From: Bacteroidales bacterium
GTDB lineage: Bacteria; Bacteroidota; Bacteroidia; Bacteroidales; WCHB1-69
Assembly (NCBI GenBank): GCA_017525505.1
Contig: JAFXSR010000011.1
Location: forward strand, 1-60,765
Length of the DNA: 60,765 bases
Direction of reading: 5' to 3'
Shown: positions 26,722 to 36,150 of the stretch, piece by piece
How the letters are laid out: every line of letters begins with the position of its first letter
Position numbering within the stretch: the stretch's first letter is position 1
Notes under the pieces: generated by a model
Told to the model about the DNA's origin: nothing
Database searches by the model: none
The model's input: the letters and a program-made list of their open reading frames with translations, nothing else
Made by a program: the position numbers and the translations under genes

Positions 26722-27749
26722 AAGCTATATCCTATACCCAAACCCAGCACTTCCTTGAACTGCACTCTCGGTCCGACATTGCCTTTCTTGTCGGTAATCA
26801 TCACTTGGTCGTAGTACTTCAATGAGGTCATCAAACTTACATTCAACACCTTCAGGAACTGATAGGAAATGGAGAAATCCCAGTCCACATCGAAGTTGCC
26901 GAAAGGCTGTTTTTTGTTGGTATAAGGAGTAAACAACACCAAACTCGACATCACGGTCAAGTTCTTGTAGGTATAGTTGACCTCAGCCTTGAAAGTCAAA
27001 CCGAAATCCGCCTTGAAGGGCTTTCCCGTAGTGGTGTCAATACCATACGAATGTCTCATGACATTGTCGGGAACAGTGCAGGTGGTGATACGGCCTGCCA
27101 CTGGTGACAAATAAAAGGACAGGAAGGTCTTTGGTTTCCAGTCGATACCGACAGAGAAATCGGAATAGGATGGGGACAACCAGTTGGAAACATAGACAGG
27201 TTCCTCTATCTCTCCCTTATCAAATTTAGTATAATCAAGACCTCTGGCATACTGAGACTTGAACGATGCCATAGCGGTAACGAACCAGGTTTTCTGGAAC
27301 TCGAAACCATACTTGGTACTGAAGTCAATTTTATCACTTGACTTTCTCCAGCAGGTTTTTCTCAACACGTTGCCTTCATCATCCACCACATCGCGGGCAC
27401 CCATGGTGTACATCATACCCAGTTCAGTATTCAGGTGAGCTTCCCAGGAATGCAAGCCCTTCTGGTAAGCCAAGTTCAAATTGACGAAAAGCACGCCGTT
27501 CGCATTGTTCTGACCACCGGCTGCCCAATTGGTGAAAGAGGTTTGGGTAAGATTAAAACCCAACACACCTGTCAGTTTCCAGTATTTCTGCCAGTTGGTG
27601 GAATCTTTTGGCAGATTCGGATCAACATTCTTCTTTTTGAAGAGTTGATTCACATTAGAACTCAATATGGGACTGCCCCCGATTTCAGCGGCATTCACCA
27701 TCATGATTGATGCCATCAGGCATGTGAAAACAAGTAAAATTCTTTTCAT
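26718..27749 (-). CDS. DUF3078 outer-membrane protein
   Basis: The 343-residue protein has a signal peptide (MKRILLVFTCLMASIMMVNA), the DUF3078 hallmark GFNLTQTSFTNWAAGGQNN, alternating amphipathic strands throughout, and a terminal aromatic residue (GIGYSF), as expected for an outer-membrane beta barrel. The family is Bacteroidetes-specific and of unknown function. It ends the minus-strand series topA, arginase-fold gene, DUF3078 and starts 17 nt after the preceding gene. Confidence 0.92.
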   Translation of the reverse strand: MKRILLVFTCLMASIMMVNAAEIGGSPILSSNVNQLFKKKNVDPNLPKDSTNWQKYWKLTGVLGFNLTQTSFTNWAAGGQNNANGVLFVNLNLAYQKGLHSWEAHLNTELGMMYTMGARDVVDDEGNVLRKTCWRKSSDKIDFSTKYGFEFQKTWFVTAMASFKSQYARGLDYTKFDKGEIEEPVYVSNWLSPSYSDFSVGIDWKPKTFLSFYLSPVAGRITTCTVPDNVMRHSYGIDTTTGKPFKADFGLTFKAEVNYTYKNLTVMSSLVLFTPYTNKKQPFGNFDVDWDFSISYQFLKVLNVSLMTSLKYYDQVMITDKKGNVGPRVQFKEVLGLGIGYSF

Positions 27750-27766
27750 GATATAGAAAATTTAGT

Positions 27767-28942
27767 TTAACGATTCAGTTTATGATAAGCACGCCACCAG
27801 CGCTCAGAAATCCTGTCCTGACAGGCGATGTCATAATCGCGCCGCGAGCATGGCAGAAAATATTTCTGTTCCAAATCTTTTTTGATATTGATTACAGGCA
27901 CCACCACCCACCAGCGTCCGGTTTTCTTACTACAATAAAACTCCAACTCATTCACCCCTTCTGAAACGGTCACACTATAGCGGGTGTACATATTCTTGTC
28001 TTTGAAGAAAGTATCTCCTTGCCGATGGATGTAGCCGTCAACGAAATACCACAATATGTGTCCTATCAGCTGAGCGGTTTGGAAAGAGGTATCCAAAGTG
28101 GGGTCATACTCATAGATGCCGAAAGAGGTCAGCTTGTCGCTCACTCCGCCATAGCGGGCCACCTGGCAAATCTCCTCCCCATAAAAACCATTGGTCGAGG
28201 CATTGGGATTTCCCGGGGCATCAGAACGGCGAACCGCAGAAATATCAATGCTCATCATCTCGGCATTGCGCACAATCGGCTCTATCTCCTCCATATCTTT
28301 GCGCATGATGCCTACACGATAAGTCTCGAAAAACAACTGGTTCATCAGATTGATATTTTCGGGACTGTTCATATAGGTCTGATAGCCGATATTGGCGTAA
28401 TTCAGCAGATAATTGGGTTGTTGCAGCACAATGCGGTTCAGATAACGGTCCGAGCGGATATCCGCATCCTCCTGGGTCAGGTCGAAACGCGAGTCCACCG
28501 ACACGATATTCACCACCTGCTCCATCTTTTCGTATGCCCGATAGTTGGCGTATGCCAAGTCGTTGCTGCCACCCAAAATAATCGGGATTATCTTGTTCTC
28601 TATCAAAAATGCAAGAATATCCGACAACACCTGGTAAGTATCCTCCACCGTCTTCCCGACAATCAGATTTCCGAGGTCGATAATCTTCACCTCTTTCTCC
28701 CAACGATAAAGTTGGTAGAACTGGCCTCGGATTTCGTCAGGTGCCAACGAGCAGGAGCTGTTATTGAAAGCATTCCGCGATTCCGGCACGCCGATGATGG
28801 CAAACTCCACGCCCGTCAGGTCAAGAATACCCTCCGGATGAAAAAAACACACATTACTGATCAGCAACGAGGCGTCATAGCTTTCTTTGTCGAAGCCAAT
28901 CGTGTTGAAATCTACCGGATCAAAATAGGGCGAGATATCCAT
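27767..28942 (-). CDS. Arginase/formimidoylglutamase-fold protein with altered metal site
   Basis: The 391-residue protein has the ureohydrolase fold: VEFAIIGVPESR, ILGGSNDLAYANY, VNIVSVDSRFDL and MSIDISAVRRSDAPG. In active arginases and formimidoylglutamases these carry GG(D/G)H, DAHxD and SxDxDxxDP. Here the first histidine is Asn (N127), the DAHxD histidine is Arg (R152, with D150 and D154 kept), and the second Asp of DxD is Ser (S235, D233 kept). The usual two-manganese centre therefore cannot form as normal. It is likely a pseudoenzyme or uses a changed site. The start lies one base after the topA stop, so the two are almost certainly co-expressed. Confidence 0.85.
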   Translation of the reverse strand: MDISPYFDPVDFNTIGFDKESYDASLLISNVCFFHPEGILDLTGVEFAIIGVPESRNAFNNSSCSLAPDEIRGQFYQLYRWEKEVKIIDLGNLIVGKTVEDTYQVLSDILAFLIENKIIPIILGGSNDLAYANYRAYEKMEQVVNIVSVDSRFDLTQEDADIRSDRYLNRIVLQQPNYLLNYANIGYQTYMNSPENINLMNQLFFETYRVGIMRKDMEEIEPIVRNAEMMSIDISAVRRSDAPGNPNASTNGFYGEEICQVARYGGVSDKLTSFGIYEYDPTLDTSFQTAQLIGHILWYFVDGYIHRQGDTFFKDKNMYTRYSVTVSEGVNELEFYCSKKTGRWWVVVPVINIKKDLEQKYFLPCSRRDYDIACQDRISERWWRAYHKLNR

Positions 28943-28943
28943 A

Positions 28944-31436
28944 TTATTGTCTCCTTCTATAAGATGATTTCTTGGCAGTAGGTGTTGTGTTATTGATGAT
29001 TTCCATACATTCCTCGTAAGTCAGATTCTCTGGAACACGTCCTTTGGGGATCTTGAAATTGTTGGTGCCATCGGAGATGTATGCTCCATAACGGCCGTTC
29101 AGCACCTTCACATTATCACTCTCCTTGAAAGACACCAGCACATTGCGCGTAGCGGCACCATCAATGATTGCGGCAGCCTGTTCCAGCGTCATTTCCGACA
29201 CCACTGTGCCCTTGTCCAAAGTAATGTTCTTGCCATCATATTTCAAGTATGGGCCATATCTTCCGGAAGCCACAGACACTTCTTTGCCGTTATGTTCACC
29301 CAAAACACGCGGCGCATGATCCTGATCGCCCTTGATCTTCATCTCTATCAGTTCCACTGCTCTCTCGTAAGTGATATCAGCAGGCTCTTCCGTCTTAGGA
29401 ATCGACACAAAATTGTTATGATATTTCACGTATGGGCCAAAACGACCGATACCAATCACCAGCGGTTCACCCTCATATTCTCCCAAAGTTTTGGGCAACT
29501 TGAACAGGTCGAGTGCCTCTTCCAAGGTAATGCTTTCAATGGACTGGGTCTTTTTCATGCGGGCATAGCGTGGCTTTTCATCCTCATAATTCTCGCCAAT
29601 CTGCACCATCGGACCATATTTCCCCAGCTTGGCATACACGTTGGCGTTGGTTTTCGGGTCGGAGCCCAGTAAACGCTCACCGCTGGCCTTGGTAGAATAG
29701 GTGATGGCGTTTTCAATAGAATGATGAAAATCTCCATAGAACTCGTTCATCATATCCTGCCATTTCAACTTGCCTTCGGCAATCTCATCAAATTCCTTCT
29801 CCACGTTAGCCGTGAAACCATAATCCATGATCTCCTGGAAATTGTCCTGCAGGTAGTCATTCACCACGATACCGATATCTGTTGGGAAAATCTTATCTTT
29901 CTCGAAACCGTATTTCTCTTTTTTCACCGACTCATGCACGTTACCATTCTTCAGTTTCAGCTGAATGTATTCTCTTTCGGAGCCGGGACGGCTTTCTTTG
30001 ACCACATACTCTCTCTTCTGAATCGTAGAAATAGTCGGTGCGAAAGTAGATGGACGACCAATGCCCAATTCCTCCAGTTTCTTCACCAAACTGGCTTCAG
30101 TATAACGTACAGGAGGCTGCGTGAATTTCTGTGTAGCCAAAATCTCAGAAGCTTTAACTACTTCACCCACAGACAGATTTGGCAACCAGCCCTTTACTTC
30201 CTCATCTTCCTCGTCCTTTGATTCAATATATACTTTCAGGAAACCGTGGAACAGAATCACCTCACCCGTCACAACGAACTTTTCAGGACGATTGGAAATC
30301 GGGATGGTGATGACCGTCTTCTCGGTCTTGGCGTCGCTCATCTGGGAGGCGATAGTACGTTTCCAAATCAATTCATACAAACGCTTGGCAAAGGTATCAC
30401 CAGGAATGGTGTGATTGCTCATGGAAGTAGGACGGATAGCTTCGTGCGCTTCCTGAGCACCTTTAATCTTAGTGGCATAACGGCGGGGATGCGAATATTC
30501 CTCACCATACTGCTTGATGATTTCCTCCTTGGCTCCCTGGATAGCGAACTCTGACAGGTTAACCGAGTCGGTTCTCATGTAAGTGATATAACCTTGTTCA
30601 TACAACTGCTGGGCAATAACCATGGTTTTGCTCACCGAGAAGCCCAATTTGCGGGAAGCTTCCTGCTGCAAAGTAGAGGTGGTGAAAGGTGCTGCCGGCA
30701 CCTTCTTGCCCGGATTTTTTTCCACAGCAGTAATAGAATAGGTAGCTGATTTGCAGTCTTCCAAGAATGCCAAAGTTTTTTCCTTGTCGGCGAAACGAGT
30801 GTCCAGTTCTGCCTCAAATTCACTCTTATCATCCTTTTCAGAGCTGAAATTTCCTGTGATTCTATAAGAAGAAGTCACTTTGAAATCCTTGATTTCATGC
30901 TCTCTCTCCACAATCAGCTTGACGGCCACTGACTGCACACGGCCAGCGGAAAGCTGGGGTTTCACCTTGCGCCAGAGCACTGGTGACAACTCGAAACCCA
31001 CAAGGCGGTCGAGGATACGGCGAGCCTGCTGAGCATTCACCAAGTCCACATCCAGCTGACGCGGAGTTGCCAAAGCCTTTTCGATGGCCGACTTAGTGAT
31101 TTCATGAAAAACAATACGTTTGGTCTTGGCTGGGGCGATATCAGCAACTTCCATCAGATGCCACGAAATTGCCTCACCCTCGCGGTCATCATCGGTAGCG
31201 AGCCAGACAGTGTCTGCCTCGTTCGCCAATTTCTTGATATCTTGGATTAATTTCTTTTTTTCGTCCAGAATTTCATATTTGGGCTGAAAACCCTTGGGGA
31301 TGTCAATACCCAAATCCTTCTGAGGCAGGTCACGGACATGTCCTTTGCTGGACACAACCGTAAAGTCCTTACCAATAAACTTTTGGATGGTCTTGGCTTT
31401 GGCCGGAGACTCCACAATGATTAAATCCTTACTCAT
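28944..31436 (-). CDS. topA: DNA topoisomerase I
   Basis: Type IA topoisomerase that relaxes negative supercoils. The 830-residue protein has the TOPRIM start IIVESPAKAKTI, DDDREGEAI metal-binding motif, and the catalytic tyrosine Y286 in YMRTDSVNLS. Instead of C-terminal zinc fingers it has several glycine-rich repeats of the form GRYGPYxKY, typical of Bacteroidetes TopA. The frame extends upstream to 31505, but a promoter box at 31495-31502 and the conserved MSKDLIIVESPAKA show the start is 31436. Confidence 0.97.
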   Translation of the reverse strand: MSKDLIIVESPAKAKTIQKFIGKDFTVVSSKGHVRDLPQKDLGIDIPKGFQPKYEILDEKKKLIQDIKKLANEADTVWLATDDDREGEAISWHLMEVADIAPAKTKRIVFHEITKSAIEKALATPRQLDVDLVNAQQARRILDRLVGFELSPVLWRKVKPQLSAGRVQSVAVKLIVEREHEIKDFKVTSSYRITGNFSSEKDDKSEFEAELDTRFADKEKTLAFLEDCKSATYSITAVEKNPGKKVPAAPFTTSTLQQEASRKLGFSVSKTMVIAQQLYEQGYITYMRTDSVNLSEFAIQGAKEEIIKQYGEEYSHPRRYATKIKGAQEAHEAIRPTSMSNHTIPGDTFAKRLYELIWKRTIASQMSDAKTEKTVITIPISNRPEKFVVTGEVILFHGFLKVYIESKDEEDEEVKGWLPNLSVGEVVKASEILATQKFTQPPVRYTEASLVKKLEELGIGRPSTFAPTISTIQKREYVVKESRPGSEREYIQLKLKNGNVHESVKKEKYGFEKDKIFPTDIGIVVNDYLQDNFQEIMDYGFTANVEKEFDEIAEGKLKWQDMMNEFYGDFHHSIENAITYSTKASGERLLGSDPKTNANVYAKLGKYGPMVQIGENYEDEKPRYARMKKTQSIESITLEEALDLFKLPKTLGEYEGEPLVIGIGRFGPYVKYHNNFVSIPKTEEPADITYERAVELIEMKIKGDQDHAPRVLGEHNGKEVSVASGRYGPYLKYDGKNITLDKGTVVSEMTLEQAAAIIDGAATRNVLVSFKESDNVKVLNGRYGAYISDGTNNFKIPKGRVPENLTYEECMEIINNTTPTAKKSSYRRRQ

Positions 31437-31494
31437 CTTTTTAGCTCCTATAGATAGTATATATGTTATTGTATATTCAAAAAAATTGCGGCGG

Positions 31495-31502
31495 CAAAAA
31501 TA
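31495..31502 (-). promoter_or_regulatory. Promoter -7 element for topA operon
   Basis: TATTTTTG on the minus strand, 58 nt before the topA ATG. It should drive topA, the arginase-fold gene and DUF3078. Confidence 0.65.
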
Positions 31503-31676
31503 CATTTTTTTTTTCAGTTGAGGGCTGATGAGAAATTTTTTTCTGAGACTTTTAGCTTGATAGAAAAGTCACCAAAATTTTGGAGCAGCAAAAGAAAGGG
31601 GATAGAAAAGAAAAAATAATATACGTTTGCAGCAGCCAAAAAATCATGCAATAGCAGTAAATTTCCACATTTTTCG

Positions 31677-31684
31677 TATCTTTG
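31677..31684 (+). promoter_or_regulatory. Promoter -7 element for nadB
   Basis: TATCTTTG, 24 nt before the nadB ATG; the leader is very short. Confidence 0.75.
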
Positions 31685-31708
31685 CATGGCTAAATAAAAC
31701 ATGTCGCT

Positions 31709-33304
31709 ATGAGAAAAAAAGTTGATTTTCTGGTTATCGGATCAGGCGTCGCCGGTCTGTGCTTCGCCTTGAAAGCCGCCAACTACGGCAAAGTATGCAT
31801 GGTCACCAAAGCCAAAGTTGACGACACCTCCACCAAGTATGCCCAGGGCGGTATCGCCGCTGTGGTGTACCAACCCGACACTTACGAGAAACACATCCAG
31901 GACACCATGATTGCCGGTGACGAACTGTCAGACCGCCATATCGTGGAGCTCACAATCCGCGAATCAACGGCCCGTGTGATGGAGCTGGTGGAATGGGGCG
32001 TGGACTTCGACAAGACCAAGAGCGGCAAGTTCGCCTTGGCCAAAGAAGGCGGCCACTCCGAGTTCCGCGTGCTGCATCACAAAGACATCACCGGATTGGA
32101 AATTGAGGAAAAACTGATTATCGCTGCCAAGCAACACCCCAATATCGAGATACTTGAAAATCATTTAGCCATCGAAATCATCACCCAGCACCACTTGGGT
32201 ATTGAGGTGAGCCGTCGCACCCCCGACATCACCTGCTACGGAGCCTACGTGTATAACCCTAACACCAATAAGGTAGAGACCATCTTGTCGCGCATCACCA
32301 TGATGTGCACCGGTGGCATCGGCACCGTATATGGCAACACCACCAACCCCACCATCGCTACCGGAGACGGTATTGCCATGGTGTATCGTGCCAAGGGAGC
32401 GGTCAACGGCATGGAATTCGTGCAGTTCCACCCCACCTCACTATACAATCCCAAAGAATCACCATCTTTTCTGATTACCGAGGCTTTGCGTGGTGCAGGC
32501 GCTATCCTGAAAGACGAGAACGGAGTGGAGTTCATGAGCAAATACGACAAGAGAGGCTCATTGGCACCCCGTGACATCGTGGCCCGTGCCATCGACAACG
32601 AGATGAAACAGAAAGGCTGCGACCATGTGTATCTTGATGCCACCCATATCAGCAAAACCGAGATTTTCAACCACTTCCCCAATATCTACGCCAAGTGTCT
32701 GAGCATCGGCGTGGACATCACCAAGGACATGATTCCCGTGGTGCCCGCTGCCCACTACTCCTGCGGCGGTATCAAGGTGGACGAATGGGGCGAGAGCTCC
32801 ATCATCAACCTGTTCAGCTCTGGTGAATGTGCCTCCACAGGTCTGCATGGCGCCAACCGATTGGCTTCCAATTCCTTACTTGAAGCCTTGGTCTTCTCTC
32901 ACCGTGCCTGTCTCAAGGCCGTGGAGCGTTTTAAAGACATTGACTTCTGCGATGACGTGCCCGAATGGGACACCGAAGGCACCGTGCTCAATGAGGAGAT
33001 GGTGCTGATTACCCAGTCTCGCAAAGAACTGCAGACCATCATGTGCAATTATGTGGGCATTGTCCGCTCCAATGTCCGTTTACAACGCGCCTTCGACCGT
33101 CTGGCGATTTTGTACAGAGAAACAGAAGACCTCTATAAGAAGTCCGTTTTGATTCCGGAAATCTGCGAATTACGTAATATGATCAATATCGGCTACCTGA
33201 TCATCAAGCACGCCATGAACCGCCACGAAAGCCGCGGTTTGCACTATTCACTGGATTACCAAGGACATCGCGACGAGTCGCAGAGCACACATGACCTTTT
33301 GTAG
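31709..33304 (+). CDS. nadB: L-aspartate oxidase
   Basis: NadB oxidises L-aspartate to iminoaspartate, the first step of de novo NAD synthesis; under anaerobiosis fumarate is the electron acceptor. The 531-residue flavoprotein has the FAD-binding VIGSGVAGLCFALKA, TSTKYAQGGIAAV, the GGHSEFRVLHHKD active-site segment, the HPTSLY motif, and the AHYSCGGIKVD segment. nadA and nadC are not in the window, so the gene is not in the common nadBAC arrangement. Confidence 0.96.
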   Translation: MRKKVDFLVIGSGVAGLCFALKAANYGKVCMVTKAKVDDTSTKYAQGGIAAVVYQPDTYEKHIQDTMIAGDELSDRHIVELTIRESTARVMELVEWGVDFDKTKSGKFALAKEGGHSEFRVLHHKDITGLEIEEKLIIAAKQHPNIEILENHLAIEIITQHHLGIEVSRRTPDITCYGAYVYNPNTNKVETILSRITMMCTGGIGTVYGNTTNPTIATGDGIAMVYRAKGAVNGMEFVQFHPTSLYNPKESPSFLITEALRGAGAILKDENGVEFMSKYDKRGSLAPRDIVARAIDNEMKQKGCDHVYLDATHISKTEIFNHFPNIYAKCLSIGVDITKDMIPVVPAAHYSCGGIKVDEWGESSIINLFSSGECASTGLHGANRLASNSLLEALVFSHRACLKAVERFKDIDFCDDVPEWDTEGTVLNEEMVLITQSRKELQTIMCNYVGIVRSNVRLQRAFDRLAILYRETEDLYKKSVLIPEICELRNMINIGYLIIKHAMNRHESRGLHYSLDYQGHRDESQSTHDLL

Positions 33305-33308
33305 TGAT

Positions 33309-33361
33309 CAGGTTACAGGTTTCAGATCTTTCTGACACCTGTAACCCGACACCTGTAACCT
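33309..33361. repeat. CTGTAACCTG-type hairpin between convergent genes
   Basis: GGTTACAGGT pairs with ACCTGTAACC, and CACCTGTAACC occurs twice in tandem. It is the same family as at 19415-19474. Here it separates the converging nadB and META-domain genes, and the repeat runs up to the META stop codon. Confidence 0.8.
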
Positions 33362-33806
33362 ACTCCGGTTTTACGCCGGCAAAAAAACGCAGTACCTCGC
33401 CCTCTTTATCTTTCAGGACAAGTGTATCCTTGATAATTTCGTATTGTTTGAAATCACTGTGAAGCTGCAGCATAAACATCTTCTCCACCTTCATAGTCTC
33501 ACATAAGCGCTTGGTGGCACCCCCATATTCCATTTTAATACTAGCCTTGCCGCTTCTATAGCTGCCGAAAAACTTATTACAGCCCAAATTACCGTTATAA
33601 GTCCCATCTGAATGAAAAACGATGAAAGGCGTGATGATATTTTTGGGTATATCCTCTCCCTTCACCGACTTCAGCACCCAATAGGTTTCCACCAAAGGTT
33701 TGTTCTGTGCCATCTCGGCCTTCTTTTTGGCTGTCATACATGCTGTCACCGACAATGCCAGCAAGACTACAAAAAAAATTGAAAAAATCACAGTTGTTCT
33801 TTTCAT
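33360..33806 (-). CDS. META-domain (HslJ-like) lipoprotein
   Basis: The 148-residue protein has a lipoprotein signal with lipobox LSVTAC at residue 23, then a META/HslJ-type domain: YWVLKSVKGEDI, FIVFHSDGTYNGNLGCNKFFGSY, and a short C-terminal strand pair. HslJ in E. coli is an outer-membrane-linked heat-shock protein; META domains are beta-rich and of unclear role. The start codon overlaps the engB stop by 4 nt (ATGA type), so the two are translationally coupled. Confidence 0.85.
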   Translation of the reverse strand: MKRTTVIFSIFFVVLLALSVTACMTAKKKAEMAQNKPLVETYWVLKSVKGEDIPKNIITPFIVFHSDGTYNGNLGCNKFFGSYRSGKASIKMEYGGATKRLCETMKVEKMFMLQLHSDFKQYEIIKDTLVLKDKEGEVLRFFAGVKPE

Positions 33807-34432
33807 TCCTTCTCCTGTTTTTTCTGGTTGTAATAATACTCGTTGATTTGGTCTATATAGTCCAGCAGTTCTTTTTTTCCGCGACCATCAACTGACGAAC
33901 AGACAAAGAACGGCGGCAAATCCTCCCAAGTCTCCATCAGCTTGCGGCAGAAATTACGGACACTGATTGCGCCCTTGTTTTTCCCGATTTTGTCCGCCTT
34001 GGTAAAAACCAAAGAGAAGGGCATGCCCATTTCGCCCAGTTTATTGATAAATTTGATATCCAATTCCTGCGGTTCCAGGCGGATATCCACCAAAACAAAT
34101 ACCGACTGGAGATTTTTACGGTGTTTGAGATAGTTGTCAATCATCTTCTCCCATTTCTCGCGCATTGACTTGGAAATGGAAGCATAGCCGTAGCCGGGCA
34201 AATCCACCAGATACCAGCTTTTATCCACCTCATAATGGTTGATAGTTTGGGTTTTGCCAGGTTTTGATGAAGTCTTTGCCAAATCCTTATGATTTGCCAA
34301 CATATTGATTAAAGAAGACTTACCCACATTGGAACGACCAATAAAGGCTACTTCAGGTAAACGGTCCGCTGGGCATTTTTTATAATCTACCTCGGACTTA
34401 AGGAATTTTACATTCTTGATTTGGTAATCCAT
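33803..34432 (-). CDS. engB: Ribosome biogenesis GTPase EngB/YsxC
   Basis: EngB (YihA/YsxC) is an essential GTPase for large-subunit assembly. The 209-residue protein has G1 GRSNVGKSS, G3 DLPGYGYA, G4 TKADK and the KTQTINHYE switch I region. Length is normal. It lies 88 nt after the EnvC-like gene on the same strand and overlaps the META gene that follows. Confidence 0.95.
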   Translation of the reverse strand: MDYQIKNVKFLKSEVDYKKCPADRLPEVAFIGRSNVGKSSLINMLANHKDLAKTSSKPGKTQTINHYEVDKSWYLVDLPGYGYASISKSMREKWEKMIDNYLKHRKNLQSVFVLVDIRLEPQELDIKFINKLGEMGMPFSLVFTKADKIGKNKGAISVRNFCRKLMETWEDLPPFFVCSSVDGRGKKELLDYIDQINEYYYNQKKQEKE

Positions 34433-34520
34433 GATTATTTAGGTTTGAATAGATACGGTACGATGCCGGTGTATGTTTTCACAAGACAAAAGCTGCCACG
34501 CATAAGCCCATACACAGTTT

Positions 34521-35840
34521 TTATCTTCCCGACAGCCACTGGTTCGGGTTCAGATAGACATTGTTTTTCCACACTTCGAAATGAAGCTCGTAGGTATTGT
34601 TGGTCGAAGACCTGGCCACGGTGCCAACGCTTTGCTTGGTGTTCACCTTGTCGCCTTTTTTCACGCTGACAGACGCAAGATTCTGATATACAGAAAGGTA
34701 TTCACCATGACGAATCATTAGCACCTTGGTGCCCATCACATCAAGAACACCTGTCACCTCGCCTTGGAAAACGGCCCTGACAGAGGTATTCGGTTCCACC
34801 AAAATATCGATGCCACGGTTTTCTATCATCACCGAAGGCACATCGGGGTGCGGATAGCTGCCGAACTCGCCCACCTTGGCTCCTTTGGCCACCGGCCACG
34901 GCAGCTTACCCTTGTTATTGGCGAAGGAATTGCTCACCAGCTGCTCGTCGGGCGTCAGCACAATCTCGTTTTTAGCGGTTGTTTTGCCACTAGTGCCGGA
35001 AGACGACGTATTGGAGGTATTCTTGTTGGCTTTGGCCTTGGCCTTGGCGGCTTTGGCAGCTTCCTCAGCTTTTTTCTTGTTGGCCGCCACAATTTCCGCT
35101 TCGATAGCTTTCTTGATGGCCACGTCCAGCTCTTTTCTCTTTTTCTGCTTCTCCTGAAGTGTGCTGGCCAGCTGTTTCTCCTTCTGCTTCAGTTCCTGAG
35201 CCTTTTTGGTGGTGGCCGTTCTGTCCATCTCCAGTTTCTTGATTTCCACCTCCTTGCCTTCCAGCAAAGCCAGTTTCTCTGCTTTCATCCTCACAATCTC
35301 CTCATTCTTCAACCTTATTTCCTCCTGGGTTTTCTCAATCAGCTCCACCTGACGCTTCACATTGTTGGCGAAGACAGAATAATACTTGATCCTTCGGAAC
35401 ATCTGCGAAAAGTTGTCCGATGAAAGCAGGAAAGTCACCTTGTCGATGAGTTTACGGTTCTTGTAGGCCAGATATACCACGCGGGAATAATCTGACTTCA
35501 TGTATTCAAGCTTTTTGCTCAAATCCTGCGACAGTTTGACATTCAGAGCCAGTTCCTCCTCCAACTGGAAGATTTCGGTGTTCAGGGTGGTAATCAACGC
35601 CTCCCGGTTGGAAATCTGCTGACGCAAGACACTGATTTGCTGCAAGGAAGCATTCTTATTTTTCTCGGTCTGCTTCAGCAGTTTCTGGGTATTGGCGATT
35701 TCCGTCTCGATTTTCTTCTTGTCATTTTTCAATTTCGCACTTTTCGATTGCGAAAAAGCGTCGAAGGGGACAAGCATCAGCGTTACCGCCAACACCGCCA
35801 CTGCGCACAACAAACGGGAATATTTATGGTTTTTCTTCAT
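34521..35840 (-). CDS. EnvC-like murein hydrolase activator
   Basis: The 439-residue protein has a signal peptide (about residues 1-30), two long coiled coils (about 35-125 and 170-260, the second with a run of AKAKAKANK), a low-complexity linker, and a C-terminal LytM/M23 domain. The zinc ligands are degenerate: the usual HxGxD is NRGIDI and the HxH is LHF. This matches EnvC, which lacks peptidase activity and instead activates amidases at the division site. It has its own promoter; engB and the META gene follow on the same strand. Confidence 0.9.
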   Translation of the reverse strand: MKKNHKYSRLLCAVAVLAVTLMLVPFDAFSQSKSAKLKNDKKKIETEIANTQKLLKQTEKNKNASLQQISVLRQQISNREALITTLNTEIFQLEEELALNVKLSQDLSKKLEYMKSDYSRVVYLAYKNRKLIDKVTFLLSSDNFSQMFRRIKYYSVFANNVKRQVELIEKTQEEIRLKNEEIVRMKAEKLALLEGKEVEIKKLEMDRTATTKKAQELKQKEKQLASTLQEKQKKRKELDVAIKKAIEAEIVAANKKKAEEAAKAAKAKAKANKNTSNTSSSGTSGKTTAKNEIVLTPDEQLVSNSFANNKGKLPWPVAKGAKVGEFGSYPHPDVPSVMIENRGIDILVEPNTSVRAVFQGEVTGVLDVMGTKVLMIRHGEYLSVYQNLASVSVKKGDKVNTKQSVGTVARSSTNNTYELHFEVWKNNVYLNPNQWLSGR

Positions 35841-35868
35841 CGTTAATTTACTACTTTACTATAACTTA

Positions 35869-35876
35869 CAAAATTA
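35869..35876 (-). promoter_or_regulatory. Promoter -7 element for the EnvC-like gene
   Basis: TAATTTTG on the minus strand, 28 nt before the ATG at 35840. Confidence 0.6.
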
Positions 35877-35945
35877 AAAAGATATTACCCTCAATTTTCA
35901 ACAAGAGGATAGTATTTATACACAGAGGAATGTTGAAGATAATGT

Positions 35946-36038
35946 ACTAATATGCCAATGTGCTAATGTGCTAATTGAAATGAGCAAATGGGGAATTGGG
36001 GGAGTCTCGTGCTACGCATTCGAGGGGAGACTTTTTTT
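35946..36038. repeat. AT-rich repeat followed by a terminator-like hairpin
   Basis: TGCCAATGTGCTAATGTGCT units (35951-35973) are followed by GTCTC...GAGAC arms, with an inner CTCG/CGAG pair, and seven T at about 36031-36038. It could be a rightward terminator, but no gene precedes it on that strand. The rest of 35841-36150 holds nothing else I recognise. Confidence 0.45.
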
Positions 36039-36150
36039 ATTTATGGACTATAATGAGGGCGACAGTGTCCTGCAGTTGCAATGAAAGCACCATCATATCT
36101 ATCACAATAATTTGAAGTTATTATCGTTTGCATATAAAACAAATTTCACC

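Noticed and set aside
28019..28981. 320-codon plus-strand frame
   Set aside because: It is antisense to the arginase-fold gene; the product resembles no family.
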